A stretch of 64,000 nt of DNA, taken from contig NZ_QXQB01000001.1 in NCBI RefSeq assembly GCF_003605435.1, positions 558,001 through 622,000 of the forward strand, given 5' to 3'. A program made the position numbers and the translations under genes. Numbering within the stretch: the first letter of the stretch is position 1; the number at the start of each line of letters is the position of its first letter. The notes under the pieces were generated by a model. It was not told the DNA's origin. It did not search any database and worked only from the letters and a program-made list of their open reading frames with translations. The DNA is from Paenibacillus pinisoli. Its GTDB lineage: Bacteria > Bacillota > Bacilli > Paenibacillales > Paenibacillaceae. Shown here piece by piece: positions 22,904-31,749 of the stretch.

Positions 22904-23195
22904 TCATGCTAGCCACAGCTTGCTAATTTGAGCATCATAAGCTGCTTGTTCAAAGATCAGGCTTGGCGCACAATTTAACCAATTTACTCTACCGCCAATA
23001 CATTCGTAGCTTTGAATCAGCTCGTTAGCGGGGTTCCATCGAAGCGGATAACGTAGGAATCAAACCTTCATATCCCTCTTCGGGGTAACAAGAATGAAGC
23101 CATTCGTCTAGCGGAATCCCATCGACTATTATGCAAAAATGATCCTTGCCGTATTTACTGTCCCTCTTACTCACTTCTATACGATTCAACTCCAC
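22904..23195 (-). pseudogene. Frameshifted small protein gene (about 97 aa)
   Basis: From a GTG at 23193-23195 the frame reads MELNRIEVSKRDSKYGKDHF then CIIVDGIPLDEWLHSCYPEE and GYEGLIPT, but then runs into an early stop at 23025. One base later the next frame continues sensibly as YPLRWNPANELIQSYECIGG then RVNWLNCAPSLIFEQAAYDA and stops at 22904. A single extra base near 23044-23052 explains it. The intact product looks like a small cytoplasmic protein of the kind found as toxin-immunity partners, but I recognise no family. It may be a true decay or a sequencing error. Confidence 0.5.
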
Positions 23196-23310
23196 GCCAA
23201 TAACCTCGCAATAAAATAGGGTTATCCATCTATTCGAGGCAAGAAGGCAGATCCCTTTAAATGTGGGCACAAAGCCAATAAAATGCCAATACCATACTGG
23301 ATTAATGCAA

Positions 23311-23342
23311 AACGAAAGAGCCGCGATCCCAGACCGCGGCTC
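23311..23342 (-). terminator. Terminator of the DUF2515 gene
   Basis: On the - strand GAGCCGCG pairs with CGCGGCTC and is followed by TTTCGTTTTG. Confidence 0.75.
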
Positions 23343-23346
23343 CACA

Positions 23347-24738
23347 TCATATAGACGGCTTCGCGCCGTCCTCGCTGTTCCCATTACCGGGCACGGGCGA
23401 TTCGCCGCGCTGTACGGCCAGAACGGCAAGCTCCAGCTTGCTTAGCATCAGCCCGTACTCATTCGTAAGCTCGAAGTTGCGGGGCAGCGGAAGCTCATGG
23501 AAGTAAGGCAGCACCTCATCCACGCTATGGAACCAGTCTCCCTGGTCCGCAGGCTCGACGGGATGATCCTTCCACGCCGTCTGCAGCGCAGGGCTGTAAA
23601 TGCGCGATGCCCCTTTCCTTAGCCGTCCGCCCAGCAGCTTCTCCTCATAGATGCGGCGGGGCGGCTCATGCCGCACATCCTCGTAGAGCAAGGCGGCATA
23701 ATCGCTGCGCGAGCCGGTATGCTTCACCGCAGCCGCGAAGCATCGGGCTCCGTCGAAGACTCGCGGAATGCCGAAGAGCATCGCATAGAGACGCTTGCCG
23801 AATTCAATGCGCTCATGAAGATCGCGGAAGTCCTCCAGAATGAGTCCCGCAAGCTGGAGTCCCTCGCCGTCCTCCCCATCGCAAGCCCCTTTTCCGCCAC
23901 CGCTTCCGTACGGGAACAGAACGCCATTCAGTTGAAGCAGCGATTGCAAGCCGAAAAATAGCGTATGCAGCACCCGCTTCTGGAAATATTCGTTCCGCAC
24001 CACACGGCTTTCGATGTAGTTCTGCTCATTCACGATAAGGGCCGTCGTCAGCAAAGCCGAATCTTTATCGCGCCAGAACAGCTTCCATACCGGAAGCATA
24101 AATCTGGATACGCCGAAGGCAGGCAGCAAATGGAACAGGCTCCGGCCAAGCACACGGCTCCACTGGTACAGCAGAAGCTGCGGGTATGCATCCTGGAAGA
24201 TCAGCGCGTTCGCGCGCTCCAGGAAGAGAAAGACGTCGCGCCGCTGCTCCTCCGTCAGCAGCCGGGGCAGCCACTCCCCTTGAAGGTCGGTCATATTCCA
24301 CCCGCCGTTGCGGGACACGAGATGGGCGAGCAGCGCCCAGTGCAGCTCCGGGGTACGGAAGTACATATTGCGGTAAGCTTCCGTTCTCGTCACATTGTTG
24401 CGGTTCGCCTCCGCCGTCTCCGTCCGGATGCGCTCGATCAGCATTTGCTCATCCGCCGTCCAGGAGGGATTGTCAGCGGCGCCATGCCCTTTCTCTTCCG
24501 CGGTATGCCCGGACGCGAGCTGCTTCGCCCATGCTTCCTTCAGCCGGGCCACCGCTACAGGCGAAAGCGCCAGCGGCTCCGCAGATTCCAGCATCTCGCT
24601 GGATGCGCTCATCGCCTTCCACTTCCCCGTCGCATAAGCCAGCGCTTCACCAGGCAGCGCCAGCAGATGCCCAAGCCATCCGCCAAGGCCGCCGCGCTCA
24701 TCCCGCTCATCGCTTCCGCGCTTCTTATCCTCCTCCAT
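23347..24738 (-). CDS. DUF2515 family protein (YppC-like)
   Basis: The 463-residue protein has the block NPSWTADEQMLIERIRTETA then EANRNNVTRTEAYRNMYF and PELHWALLAHLVSRNGGWNM, which I know from Bacillus YppC and its relatives, a soluble helical family of unknown function found in spore formers. An acidic N-terminal leader (MEEDKKRGSDERDERGG) precedes a Gly-rich stretch. AAGGAGGAC fixes the ATG at 24736-24738. It is a single-gene unit, divergent from the SRAP gene and closed by a hairpin at 23311. Confidence 0.8.
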   Translation of the reverse strand: MEEDKKRGSDERDERGGLGGWLGHLLALPGEALAYATGKWKAMSASSEMLESAEPLALSPVAVARLKEAWAKQLASGHTAEEKGHGAADNPSWTADEQMLIERIRTETAEANRNNVTRTEAYRNMYFRTPELHWALLAHLVSRNGGWNMTDLQGEWLPRLLTEEQRRDVFLFLERANALIFQDAYPQLLLYQWSRVLGRSLFHLLPAFGVSRFMLPVWKLFWRDKDSALLTTALIVNEQNYIESRVVRNEYFQKRVLHTLFFGLQSLLQLNGVLFPYGSGGGKGACDGEDGEGLQLAGLILEDFRDLHERIEFGKRLYAMLFGIPRVFDGARCFAAAVKHTGSRSDYAALLYEDVRHEPPRRIYEEKLLGGRLRKGASRIYSPALQTAWKDHPVEPADQGDWFHSVDEVLPYFHELPLPRNFELTNEYGLMLSKLELAVLAVQRGESPVPGNGNSEDGAKPSI

Positions 24739-24917
24739 CCACTGTCCTCCTTCCAAAAAAACCGCTCTTACCATTATCCGCGAATGAATGGCTCGTCATA
24801 CCGAGCGGAATACATATACCGTACCGTATGCGCGAGAGCGACGGCTTGCTTCTCGCAAGGCCGGCATTAGAAAGATATAATAAAGAGGACAAGTTCCTTA
24901 TCAAGGAGGAGACCGAC

Positions 24918-25613
24918 ATGTGCGGCCGCTACACGGTAACCATTACGCTTGAGGAATTAATGGTGAGATACATGATTGATGAGACGACCGTCCCCTTCCA
25001 TCGCCCGAAGTACAACGTCGCCCCCGGCCAGCATGTGCTCGCTGTCATTAACGACGGCAGCCGCAATCGGCTGGGCGAGCTGAAGTGGGGCTTTATTCCG
25101 GCATGGGCCGACGATCCGAAGGTCGGCTACACCATGATCAATGCGCGTTCCGAGACAGCGGCTTCGAAGCCGGCGTACAAGAGCGCTTTTCAGAAAAAAA
25201 GATGCCTCCTCCCCGCAGACAGCTTCTACGAGTGGCAAACGACCGCCCGCGGCAAGCAGCCTATGCGCATCAGGCTCAAAACCGGCTCCGTATTCAGCCT
25301 GGCCGGCCTGTATGAGACATGGACCTCGCCAAGCGGCGAGCGGATCAGCACCTGTACCATCCTGACCACCACGCCTAATGAAGTTGTCGCGCCCATTCAC
25401 GACCGGATGCCTGTCATCCTCGATCCTGAGCAGGAAGCGCTCTGGCTGGGCCGCGAGCAGCAGAATACCGCTCTGCTCTCCTCGCTCCTGAAGCCGTATC
25501 CCTCGGAGCTGCTTGAAGCCTATCCCGTCAGCCCTGCTGTCGGCAACGTGCGCAACGACGACCCGTCGCTGATCGAGCGTCATCAGCCAGGCGGACAGCT
25601 GGAGCTATGGTAA
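24918..25613 (+). CDS. SRAP-domain protein (YedK/HMCES-like)
   Basis: The 231-residue protein starts MCGRYTV, where Cys2 after Met removal is the residue that forms a thiazolidine cross-link with abasic DNA. The rest of the signature is present: KYNVAPGQ, LKWGFIPAWADD, MINARSETAASKPAYKSAF, RCLLPADSFYEW and the HDRMPVIL histidine. It shields abasic sites in single-stranded DNA. AAGGAGGAG sets the start; a longer frame opening upstream is not coding. No LexA box is evident. Its nearness to a SOS polymerase fits a DNA-damage theme. Confidence 0.92.
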   Translation: MCGRYTVTITLEELMVRYMIDETTVPFHRPKYNVAPGQHVLAVINDGSRNRLGELKWGFIPAWADDPKVGYTMINARSETAASKPAYKSAFQKKRCLLPADSFYEWQTTARGKQPMRIRLKTGSVFSLAGLYETWTSPSGERISTCTILTTTPNEVVAPIHDRMPVILDPEQEALWLGREQQNTALLSSLLKPYPSELLEAYPVSPAVGNVRNDDPSLIERHQPGGQLELW

Positions 25614-25729
25614 TATAGGCACGTTTTGCAATAGAATCCCCTGCCTCACCCCGCCATTCCGCATACAATCTCCTCCTCAGGGAAAAGATGTAAATACTTC
25701 CGACATCATGATCCCGTAAGGAGTACAGC

Positions 25730-27298
25730 ATGAAGAAATCGCCGAATAACAAGGATCTCCCGCCGGGACCGGATCAGCCAACCGGCGAATCCGGCCAGCC
25801 GTCCGCAGAGCCGCCCATCAACTTATCGCTCGACGAGAATCGGGAGGCCATAGAAGCCGTTTTTGCCCATTGCACCGACCTGAAAATTATGGCCTGGACC
25901 TACGGACCCGATCTGGCATATTCGGCCTTCTCCGTTTATTTCGATACCTTGACCAAATCCACACCTAAGTACTATGCAAAGGATACGCTGCAGAATCTGG
26001 TGCCGCATGAGCTGGGACCGGCTTCCGAGACGACCGTTCAGGATGTCATCCGTTTTTTCGAGCAGCAGGGCCTTGCTTCTCCCAGTGTTGAGCTTCTAAC
26101 AGATATTCCCTCTGCCGTCGCAGCCATCCTGGACGGTAAGGTGGTTATGTTTTTTGAGGGGTGGAACAAGGCGCTTGCTTATTCCGCCTTCGACGTCGAG
26201 CAGCGCCAAGCTTCGGAGCCGATCACGGAGCCTACCGTTCAAGGCCCCCATGTCAGCTTCATCGAAAGCCTGGAGCGCAACATCGGCGTCATTCGCAGCC
26301 TGCTGAAGTCGCCAAAGCTCAAGTTCGAGCGCTTTATCTCCGGCGAGCATGTCCAGCGGACGATATCCTACGGTTACTTGGAAGGCGTCGTTAAGCCGGA
26401 AATTCTCAGTGAATTCGAGAACAGAATCCGTCAAATCGGCAAAGAAGAAATTGTGGAAGTGTCCTACCTGGAGGAGTGGATCGGCGAATCGCTGTATTCT
26501 CCATTCCCGCAGGTGCGGTATACGGAGCGCCCCGACACGGTGATTGCCGCACTGCTGGAAGGGAAAATCATCGCCATGGTGAACGGAAGCCCGTCCGTGC
26601 TCATCTGTCCCGGCAGCTTCATCGAATTTTTCACCAACAGCGAGGATTATTATTACCGCTCAATCTTCTCGACCTTGATCCGCATTCTGCGGATGGCCGC
26701 TTTTGTCATCGCGCTGATGCTGCCCAGCACCTACATCGCGCTGTCTACCTTTCATTCCGAATTGATTCCGACGGTTCTTCTCCTGGCGATTCTGAATACG
26801 CGGGAGGGCATACCGTTCCCGGCACTGGTCGAGGCCTTGATCATGGAGTTTTTCTTCGAGCTGCTCAGGGAAGCCGGCATCAGGCTGCCGCGGCCCATCG
26901 GCTCCGCCGTCAGCATCGTTGGAGCGCTCGTCATCGGCCAGGCGGCGATCCAATCGCAGATTGCGTCGCCGGTTATGGTCATTGTCGTTGCTTTGACAGG
27001 CATCGCATCGTTTGCCCTGCCTCATTACAATATGGCGATTGCGCTGCGGATTCTGCGGTTTCCGCTTATGTTTCTCGCAGCGACCTTCGGCGGGCTAGGC
27101 ATTATGGTCGGCATTATTCTCATCTATCTCCATCTGGCTACCTTGCGTTCGCTCGGCGTGCCTTATCTCACCTCTCTCGCTCCGCTTGATATCGGGAGAT
27201 TGAGGGACGCTGTAGTGGTGCTGCCGCGGCTGCTGCTGCACTCCCCTCGGAACCGGCATCTTAACCGAAAAACATCAGGGAGGAAAAATACATCATGA
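25730..27298 (+). CDS. Spore germination receptor subunit, GerA family
   Basis: The 522-residue protein has a disordered Pro-rich leader (about residues 1-32), the two-part soluble domain (HCTDLKIMAWTYGPDLAYSA, VQGPHVSFIESLERNIGVIR, EVSYLEEWIGESLYSPFPQV) and the C-terminal membrane domain (FPALVEALIMEFFFELLREA, PIGSAVSIVGALVIGQAAIQ). It opens a second, rightward receptor operon (A-C-small-B). The two GerA proteins are clearly paralogous but diverged over the N-terminal domain, so different germinant classes are likely. TAAGGAG precedes the ATG. Confidence 0.92.
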   Translation: MKKSPNNKDLPPGPDQPTGESGQPSAEPPINLSLDENREAIEAVFAHCTDLKIMAWTYGPDLAYSAFSVYFDTLTKSTPKYYAKDTLQNLVPHELGPASETTVQDVIRFFEQQGLASPSVELLTDIPSAVAAILDGKVVMFFEGWNKALAYSAFDVEQRQASEPITEPTVQGPHVSFIESLERNIGVIRSLLKSPKLKFERFISGEHVQRTISYGYLEGVVKPEILSEFENRIRQIGKEEIVEVSYLEEWIGESLYSPFPQVRYTERPDTVIAALLEGKIIAMVNGSPSVLICPGSFIEFFTNSEDYYYRSIFSTLIRILRMAAFVIALMLPSTYIALSTFHSELIPTVLLLAILNTREGIPFPALVEALIMEFFFELLREAGIRLPRPIGSAVSIVGALVIGQAAIQSQIASPVMVIVVALTGIASFALPHYNMAIALRILRFPLMFLAATFGGLGIMVGIILIYLHLATLRSLGVPYLTSLAPLDIGRLRDAVVVLPRLLLHSPRNRHLNRKTSGRKNTS

Positions 27299-28464
27299 AG
27301 CGCCCCCTCTCCTTGCTTGTTCTCGCCCTTGCCCTCAGCCTGCTCTGCGGATGCTGGGACAACAAGGAGCTCGACGAATACGGCTATGTTCAAGCCATCG
27401 CCATCGATATGATTGACGAACAGCAAATTCAAATTACAACCCATTTCTATAACCCGGCCAGCAAAATGGAGATGGGCAATGTCGGAAACCCTGCATCCAA
27501 AGGGATTAATATCGTGACTACTGGCGAAACCTTTTTTGATGCGATGAGGGAAATCCCCTCGAAATTCGGGCGGAAAGCCAAATGGGACCACATGCGCGTC
27601 ATTTTGCTAGGGGAGCCGCTTGCCAGATCGCTTAATATACGGGAAGTTCTTGACTTCTTCTCCCGCGACCACGAGCCGCGCGGCACGATTCTTCCCATCA
27701 TTACACAGCATACAGCCGGCCATTATCTCGACATCAAACCATTCATCGAACAAACCATCGGCCAGCAGATCAAACGAATGGAGATGAGCGGCTCGCAATT
27801 TTCCGCCGAAACCTCAAGCATTCCGCTGTATGACTTGGCGATTCAACTAAGCAGCCCCTCCAAAACGTCAACCATCCCCTATCTGCATATCGATGGAAAG
27901 GAGCCGAAAGCGATTATCTCCGGCGTTGCCTTGATCCGCGACGGCAAGATGGTCGGCGTGCTCAAGGAGCCGGACACAGAAGCCTTCATGATGCTGACGG
28001 ACAAATACAAATACGGGGTGCTCGAGTTTCCGTGCATGAACAATGTCAACCATCGCATTCAGGACAAAGAGTCGCTGGAGGTGCTCAGCTTCAACAGCAG
28101 GCTGAGTCCGACGATCCATGGAGACGCCGTCCATGTCACCGCGGACATCGCGATAGAAGGCACGATCGGGGAGCTGCGCTGCTCGCATCTGAAGAGCAGC
28201 AAAGATGTAGAGCAATTCGAAGAGGCCATTACGAAGCAGGTCGAGGAGCAAATCCAGCATCTTCTGGCCCTATTGCAGAAAAAGAAGATAGATGCGCTTG
28301 GGATCGGCAATCAGCTGTTCCGCAAGCATCCGAAGCTATGGAGACAGCTTGAGCCGGAATGGGATAGCCTGATCGCCGAGACCCAATTCGAGGTGCATGT
28401 AGATGTGAGCGTGCTAAGCACCGGCATGAACGCCGGCACCTTATTCGGAACGAAGGAGAAATAG
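27295..28464 (+). CDS. Spore germination lipoprotein, Ger(x)C family
   Basis: The ATG overlaps the GerA stop (ATGA). A lipoprotein signal (MKRPLSLLVLALALSLLCGC, Cys20) precedes WDNKELDEYGYVQAIAIDMI, the usual GerC opening. The C-terminal KKKIDALGIGNQLFRKHPKL and LEPEWDSLIAETQFEVHVDV blocks mark the conserved last domain. The 389-residue length is normal. It is the outer-face subunit of the second receptor. Confidence 0.92.
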   Translation: MKRPLSLLVLALALSLLCGCWDNKELDEYGYVQAIAIDMIDEQQIQITTHFYNPASKMEMGNVGNPASKGINIVTTGETFFDAMREIPSKFGRKAKWDHMRVILLGEPLARSLNIREVLDFFSRDHEPRGTILPIITQHTAGHYLDIKPFIEQTIGQQIKRMEMSGSQFSAETSSIPLYDLAIQLSSPSKTSTIPYLHIDGKEPKAIISGVALIRDGKMVGVLKEPDTEAFMMLTDKYKYGVLEFPCMNNVNHRIQDKESLEVLSFNSRLSPTIHGDAVHVTADIAIEGTIGELRCSHLKSSKDVEQFEEAITKQVEEQIQHLLALLQKKKIDALGIGNQLFRKHPKLWRQLEPEWDSLIAETQFEVHVDVSVLSTGMNAGTLFGTKEK

Positions 28465-28466
28465 CG

Positions 28467-28709
28467 ATGCTGGGGAAACTGATCTGCGTTCTTCTGTTGG
28501 CTGCCGCGATGCTGATCTATGATCTGCCGAGATTGAAGAAATCCAGCAGGCATGACCGGATGATCTACGGCATCATGATTGTGCCTCTGCTATATCTGGC
28601 CTTTCTCTTCATCTCCAGTAAGCCTTGGCCGAACATAGACAGCATCTTCAATCTATTCACCAAGCCGGCGCAGCAGATCATCCACTGGCTGAATCCGGCG
28701 CAATCTTAA
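28467..28709 (+). CDS. Small two-helix membrane protein of a germination operon
   Basis: This 80-residue protein starts two bases after the GerC stop. It has two hydrophobic segments (MLGKLICVLLLAAAMLIYDL and IYGIMIVPLLYLAFLFI) separated by a basic loop RLKKSSRHD, then a short tail. Some receptor operons of Bacillus contain a small two-span D subunit that tunes germination rate; the position between C and B genes and the topology fit that class. The link is by context, not clear sequence identity. The first operon in this window lacks it. Confidence 0.7.
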   Translation: MLGKLICVLLLAAAMLIYDLPRLKKSSRHDRMIYGIMIVPLLYLAFLFISSKPWPNIDSIFNLFTKPAQQIIHWLNPAQS

Positions 28710-28727
28710 GGGAAAGGAGAAGAAAGC

Positions 28728-29843
28728 ATGAACAAGCAAGAGTCTATCAGCTCCCTTCAAATGTCCATGCTGTTCCTCTTCTTCATGACCGGCTCCTCCA
28801 TCGTCGTTGTGCCCGCTCCCTTGACCAATCTGGGCGGCAACGGCGCATGGATCTCTCTTATTATCGCTGCGGCTATGGGCATACTCCTGCTGGCGGGCAT
28901 TCTATATCTGCACCGGAAGTACCCGGAGCTCTCCCTAATCGGGCAAAGCCGCGCCTTGCTGGGCCATACGCTGACGCTCATCCTGCTGATTCCCCTCACT
29001 TGTGTCATGTTCTGGAACATCGCAGGCATTGTGATCGAGATCGGCACTTTTTTCAAAAACACGATGCTGAAAGAAACACCCACTTACGCCGTAAACTCGC
29101 TGTTCTTCGTCACGATCGCGCTTACGGCATTGGCCGGAATCGAAGTCATGGCCCGCATGGCCGCAGTGCTGCTGACGCTGATGTTCGCCTTTATCATCTT
29201 GATCTGGCTGCTGGTGGGAAGCCTGTACCATCCCGAATACCTGCTTCCGGTCTTGCCTGACGGAATCGGGCCGATTCTGAATGCCGCTTACGTCGTCTAC
29301 GGCTTTCCCTATTCCGAGCTTATCGTCTTCGCCGTTATTCTGCCTTTCGTGCGGCGCAAGGACAATGCCAAGCTCGGCAAGCATATGTATGCCGCCCTTA
29401 TCGTCAATACGATGACGCTGATTCTATCCGTCCTTAGCAGCATTATGGTGCTGGGGCCGCTGTCGGGCGACCTGAAATATTCGCTATACCAGCTAGCCAG
29501 GCTGATCTATGTGCAAGAGCTGATTGAACGCATCGAATCCGTTATCGGCTTTTCGCTTATCGTCGGTTTTTACTTCAAAGCATCCATTCTGCTGTTAATC
29601 CTGATGAAGCTGCTGAAGGAGCTGCTCAAGCTTGACGATGAGCGCTACCTGGTGCTCCCTGTCTCCTTTATTTGCTTCCTGCTGTCGGTCACTACATACA
29701 CCAAGGAAGCCGAGCTCGAGGAGCTGGTGAACATTTCATGGCCGCTTATCAACAACATTACTTATGTGCTTCCGGTACTGCTTATATTAGTTGTGGCAGT
29801 AATTCGGTCGCAGTTTGGCAAAAGCAAGAAGCAGAATGTTTAG
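28728..29843 (+). CDS. Spore germination permease, GerB family
   Basis: The 371-residue protein has ten or so hydrophobic spans (SSLQMSMLFLFFMTGSSIVV early, VNISWPLINNITYVLPVLLI late) and matches the GerAB/APC fold. It is the germinant-binding subunit of the second receptor. AAAGGAG is present upstream of the ATG, 18 bases after the stop of the small membrane gene. No strong terminator follows. The next 260 bp hold only a candidate promoter. Confidence 0.9.
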   Translation: MNKQESISSLQMSMLFLFFMTGSSIVVVPAPLTNLGGNGAWISLIIAAAMGILLLAGILYLHRKYPELSLIGQSRALLGHTLTLILLIPLTCVMFWNIAGIVIEIGTFFKNTMLKETPTYAVNSLFFVTIALTALAGIEVMARMAAVLLTLMFAFIILIWLLVGSLYHPEYLLPVLPDGIGPILNAAYVVYGFPYSELIVFAVILPFVRRKDNAKLGKHMYAALIVNTMTLILSVLSSIMVLGPLSGDLKYSLYQLARLIYVQELIERIESVIGFSLIVGFYFKASILLLILMKLLKELLKLDDERYLVLPVSFICFLLSVTTYTKEAELEELVNISWPLINNITYVLPVLLILVVAVIRSQFGKSKKQNV

Positions 29844-29993
29844 GAGACTGCAGATGCTGCTATAACTCCGAGCTCCGCTATTGCTAAGCAATAAAACATA
29901 AATAAATGCTATATCCGCTATAGTGTTTTCAACACGAACTTCTGGACAGTCAGCAGATTCGTTATTTCTTGTGCCTCCATCCGCAACGGATGC

Positions 29994-30024
29994 TTGACTT
30001 AGACCATACTCGAAGCTGTAGAGT
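29994..30024 (+). promoter_or_regulatory. MerR-type long-spacer promoter before the epoxide hydrolase
   Basis: TTGACT (29994-29999) and TAGAGT (30019-30024) are separated by 19 bases, the over-long spacer of MerR-activated promoters. The repeat ATACTC/GAGTAT (about 30005-30026) overlaps it. No MerR gene is adjacent. Confidence 0.45.
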
Positions 30025-30106
30025 ATTTTTGTGCTCCAAAACTTTAGGCTAAAGGAGCAGAAAGGTCCCCATCCGACTTAATCCAATACGAAGGGAATGA
30101 CTGCTC

Positions 30107-31549
30107 ATGATTGAAAAGCTTGAGAAGCTTGAACAAAGATTAGTAGAACAACATCATAAAGATTTGCTCCTTCAAGCGAAGCATACCCTGAAGGCAATTG
30201 AAGATCTTGCTGGAGAGCATCGCCGTCTGCAGTCGATGCAGGCTATCAGTGAGGGTGTAACAATCACTGGCTCCGAGGAGACAGGATTTTATGATATTGT
30301 GAAGTCTCAAATCATCGCCTCAATGGAGAAGACGTTCAAGCATGACCAGGAGGACGACAAGTACGACAGAGAGGCGACGGAGGAAATTACGCCATTCGAG
30401 GTTCACATTCCGCAGGAGGCGATTGACGACTTGAAGCTTCGCCTGAGCTTGGTGCGCTGGCCTGACCGTGAACTGGTAGACGACTGGACGCAGGGCGTCC
30501 CGCTTGCCGCGGCGCAGGAGCTCATCGCGTACTGGAAGGACGAATACGACTGGCGCGAGTTCGAGAAGCGCCTGAACACGTTCCCGCAGTTCCGCACGAG
30601 GATCGACGGTGTCGGCATCTACTTTATCCACCTGCGTTCGAAGCACGACAACGCTATGCCGCTGCTGCTTAGCCACGGCTGGCCGGGCTCGATCATCGAG
30701 TTTCTCGATGCGGCAGAGCGCCTTACTGACCCAGAGCGATTCGGCGGCCGCGCAGAGGACTCCTTTCATGTCGTTATCCCCTCCATGCCTGGCTACGGCT
30801 TCTCCGACAAGCCGCGTGATCTAGGCTGGAACCCTGCCCGCATCGCAGGCGCATGGGCGCAGCTAATGGAACGCCTTGGCTACGACCGTTACGTTGCGCA
30901 GGGAGGCGATTGGGGATCGGCTGTCACCACAGCCCTTGCTTCACAAGCGCCCAGAGGACTGATGGCAGCGCATGTGAATCTGCCGATGGTCGTGCCAGCC
31001 GAGATCCCGGCGAACCCGAACGAGGAGGAAGCGCACGCCCTCGCTCGCATCAGCCTGTTCGTGACGAACAAAACCGGCTATGCGGACGAGATGAACACCC
31101 GTCCCCAGACGATCGGTTATGCGCTCAACGACTCGCCGGTCGCGCTCGCAGCCTGGATGTACGAAAAGTTCCACGAGTGGACCGACAACGACGGCCGTCC
31201 CGAGGACGCTTTGACCCGCGACCAAATGTTGAACGACATCTCGCTTTACTGGTTCACCGGCAGCGGCGCGTCCGCTTCTCGTCTGTACTGGGAGGGCGTG
31301 GGCGCTACCATCCAAGGTCCGGAGTTCTTCTCGTCGGCCCGCTCCGGCGGGGGCCGCATCTCCGTGCCAATGGGCGCAAGCCTGTTCCCGGCCGAGACTT
31401 ATATCCCGCCGCGCAAGTGGGCGGAGCAGGCATGGGAGAACCTCTTCTACTGGAACCGCGTTGAGGCCGGCGGCCACTTCGCTGCGTTCGAGGAGCCGGA
31501 GATCTTCGCCCGTGAGATGGCCGAGGCATTCCGCCAGTTCCGTGCCTAA
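30107..31549 (+). CDS. Epoxide hydrolase (EHN/alpha-beta hydrolase) with extra N-terminal helices
   Basis: From residue about 95 this is a standard microsomal-type epoxide hydrolase: EHN domain (ITPFEVHIPQEAIDDLKLRL), oxyanion motif HGWPGS (190-195), nucleophile Asp268 in QGGDWGSA and catalytic His in EAGGHFAAFEEP. It opens epoxides to diols. The first 90 residues (MIEKLEKLEQRLVEQHHKDL onward) are a charged coiled coil not usual for the family. They are encoded by visibly less GC-rich DNA and resemble the dimerisation tail of a MerR-type regulator. With the MerR-like promoter upstream, this may be a fusion after deletion of a regulator gene. The hydrolase call is secure, the fusion idea is not. 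Confidence 0.85.
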   Translation: MIEKLEKLEQRLVEQHHKDLLLQAKHTLKAIEDLAGEHRRLQSMQAISEGVTITGSEETGFYDIVKSQIIASMEKTFKHDQEDDKYDREATEEITPFEVHIPQEAIDDLKLRLSLVRWPDRELVDDWTQGVPLAAAQELIAYWKDEYDWREFEKRLNTFPQFRTRIDGVGIYFIHLRSKHDNAMPLLLSHGWPGSIIEFLDAAERLTDPERFGGRAEDSFHVVIPSMPGYGFSDKPRDLGWNPARIAGAWAQLMERLGYDRYVAQGGDWGSAVTTALASQAPRGLMAAHVNLPMVVPAEIPANPNEEEAHALARISLFVTNKTGYADEMNTRPQTIGYALNDSPVALAAWMYEKFHEWTDNDGRPEDALTRDQMLNDISLYWFTGSGASASRLYWEGVGATIQGPEFFSSARSGGGRISVPMGASLFPAETYIPPRKWAEQAWENLFYWNRVEAGGHFAAFEEPEIFAREMAEAFRQFRA

Positions 31550-31685
31550 TTCCCTTCAATATCCACTTAGAGGGCCGCAGATGAGCGGACGGTATAACAC
31601 CGGCGTTTCATCTGCAGCTCACCACCTTGTCTTTTGAGTTGTATCCCAGCCATTTTAATATTCGTTGCACACATAGGAACATACA

Positions 31686-31714
31686 AAAAAGTCGCCTATT
31701 GAAGGCGACTTTTT
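31686..31714. terminator. Bidirectional terminator
   Basis: AAAAAGTCGCCT and AGGCGACTTTTT form a 12-bp stem with a five-base loop, serving the converging epoxide hydrolase and secreted-protein genes. Confidence 0.88.
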
Positions 31715-31749
31715 CAGGTCAAAGTGCTCATCGTTTTTCATTACACCCA

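Noticed and set aside
24186-24917. Long N-terminal extension of the SRAP protein
   Set aside because: SRAP proteins need Cys at position 2 after Met. The ATG at 24918 with a strong ribosome site provides it, and the extension is antisense to the DUF2515 gene.
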